Positions 5,449-5,466 of a DNA stretch of 5,466 bases are shown here, in pieces (within the stretch, counting starts at the first letter, position 1; each line of letters begins with the position of its first letter). The notes beneath the pieces were generated by a model. The model made no database searches. It was given only the letters and a program-made list of their open reading frames with translations, and was not told where the DNA came from. This DNA comes from Bacillota bacterium (GTDB lineage: Bacteria > Bacillota > Dethiobacteria > DTU022 > UBA8154): contig DLUO01000013.1 of NCBI GenBank assembly GCA_003444595.1, positions 1-5,466 on the forward strand, in the 5' to 3' direction. A program made the translations under genes and the position numbers.

Positions 5449-5466
5449 CTTATGTGCGCCCGGCAT

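Overview
The window holds a complete class III heat-shock (protein quality control) operon of a Gram-positive bacterium, ctsR-mcsA-mcsB-clpC, all on the + strand. A small gene for an unrecognised cysteine- and aromatic-rich protein lies upstream. The low-to-medium G+C content, strong AAGGAGG-type ribosome binding sites, the CtsR/McsA/McsB set and a Bacillus-like ClpC point to Firmicutes. The residues resemble Bacillus proteins but differ enough that I infer a spore-forming clostridial lineage of the Desulfotomaculum/Pelotomaculum/Moorella kind rather than a Bacillus. That placement is inference.

Layout. Bases 1-75 are open in one frame and may be the end of an upstream gene cut by the window edge. 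Bases 90-398 encode a 102-residue protein with two CxxC knuckles, followed by a clear intrinsic terminator (429-463) that separates it from the heat-shock operon. The gap 399-734 is AT-rich. It contains that terminator, a candidate upstream promoter (494-523), an AT-rich hairpin (541-579), and then a perfect -10 box (643-648) with a perfect CtsR operator (656-672) over the predicted transcription start. ctsR (735-1199), mcsA (1226-1762), mcsB (1755-2897, overlapping mcsA by 8 bases) and clpC (2928-5402) follow with gaps of at most 30 bases. An intrinsic terminator (5420-5448) closes the operon directly after clpC.

How the genes work together (family knowledge, with key residues checked here). 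CtsR represses its own operon by binding the heptad-repeat operator. McsB, activated by the zinc protein McsA, phosphorylates arginines on CtsR and on damaged proteins. The N domain of ClpC recognises phosphoarginine and feeds the marked protein through its two AAA+ rings to ClpP, which is not in this window. The wing arginine of CtsR, the McsB catalytic and RDxxRA residues, the ClpC phosphoarginine-pocket glutamates, both Walker A/B sets and the ClpP-docking loop are all present, so the circuit looks functional.

This is mostly a well-described system. The points most worth a second look are the unidentified small protein, a lysine inside the normally all-glycine thermosensing loop of CtsR, a possible second promoter upstream of the operator, and a longer McsB N-terminus with two candidate starts. 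I see no mobile element, CRISPR array, tRNA or rRNA.
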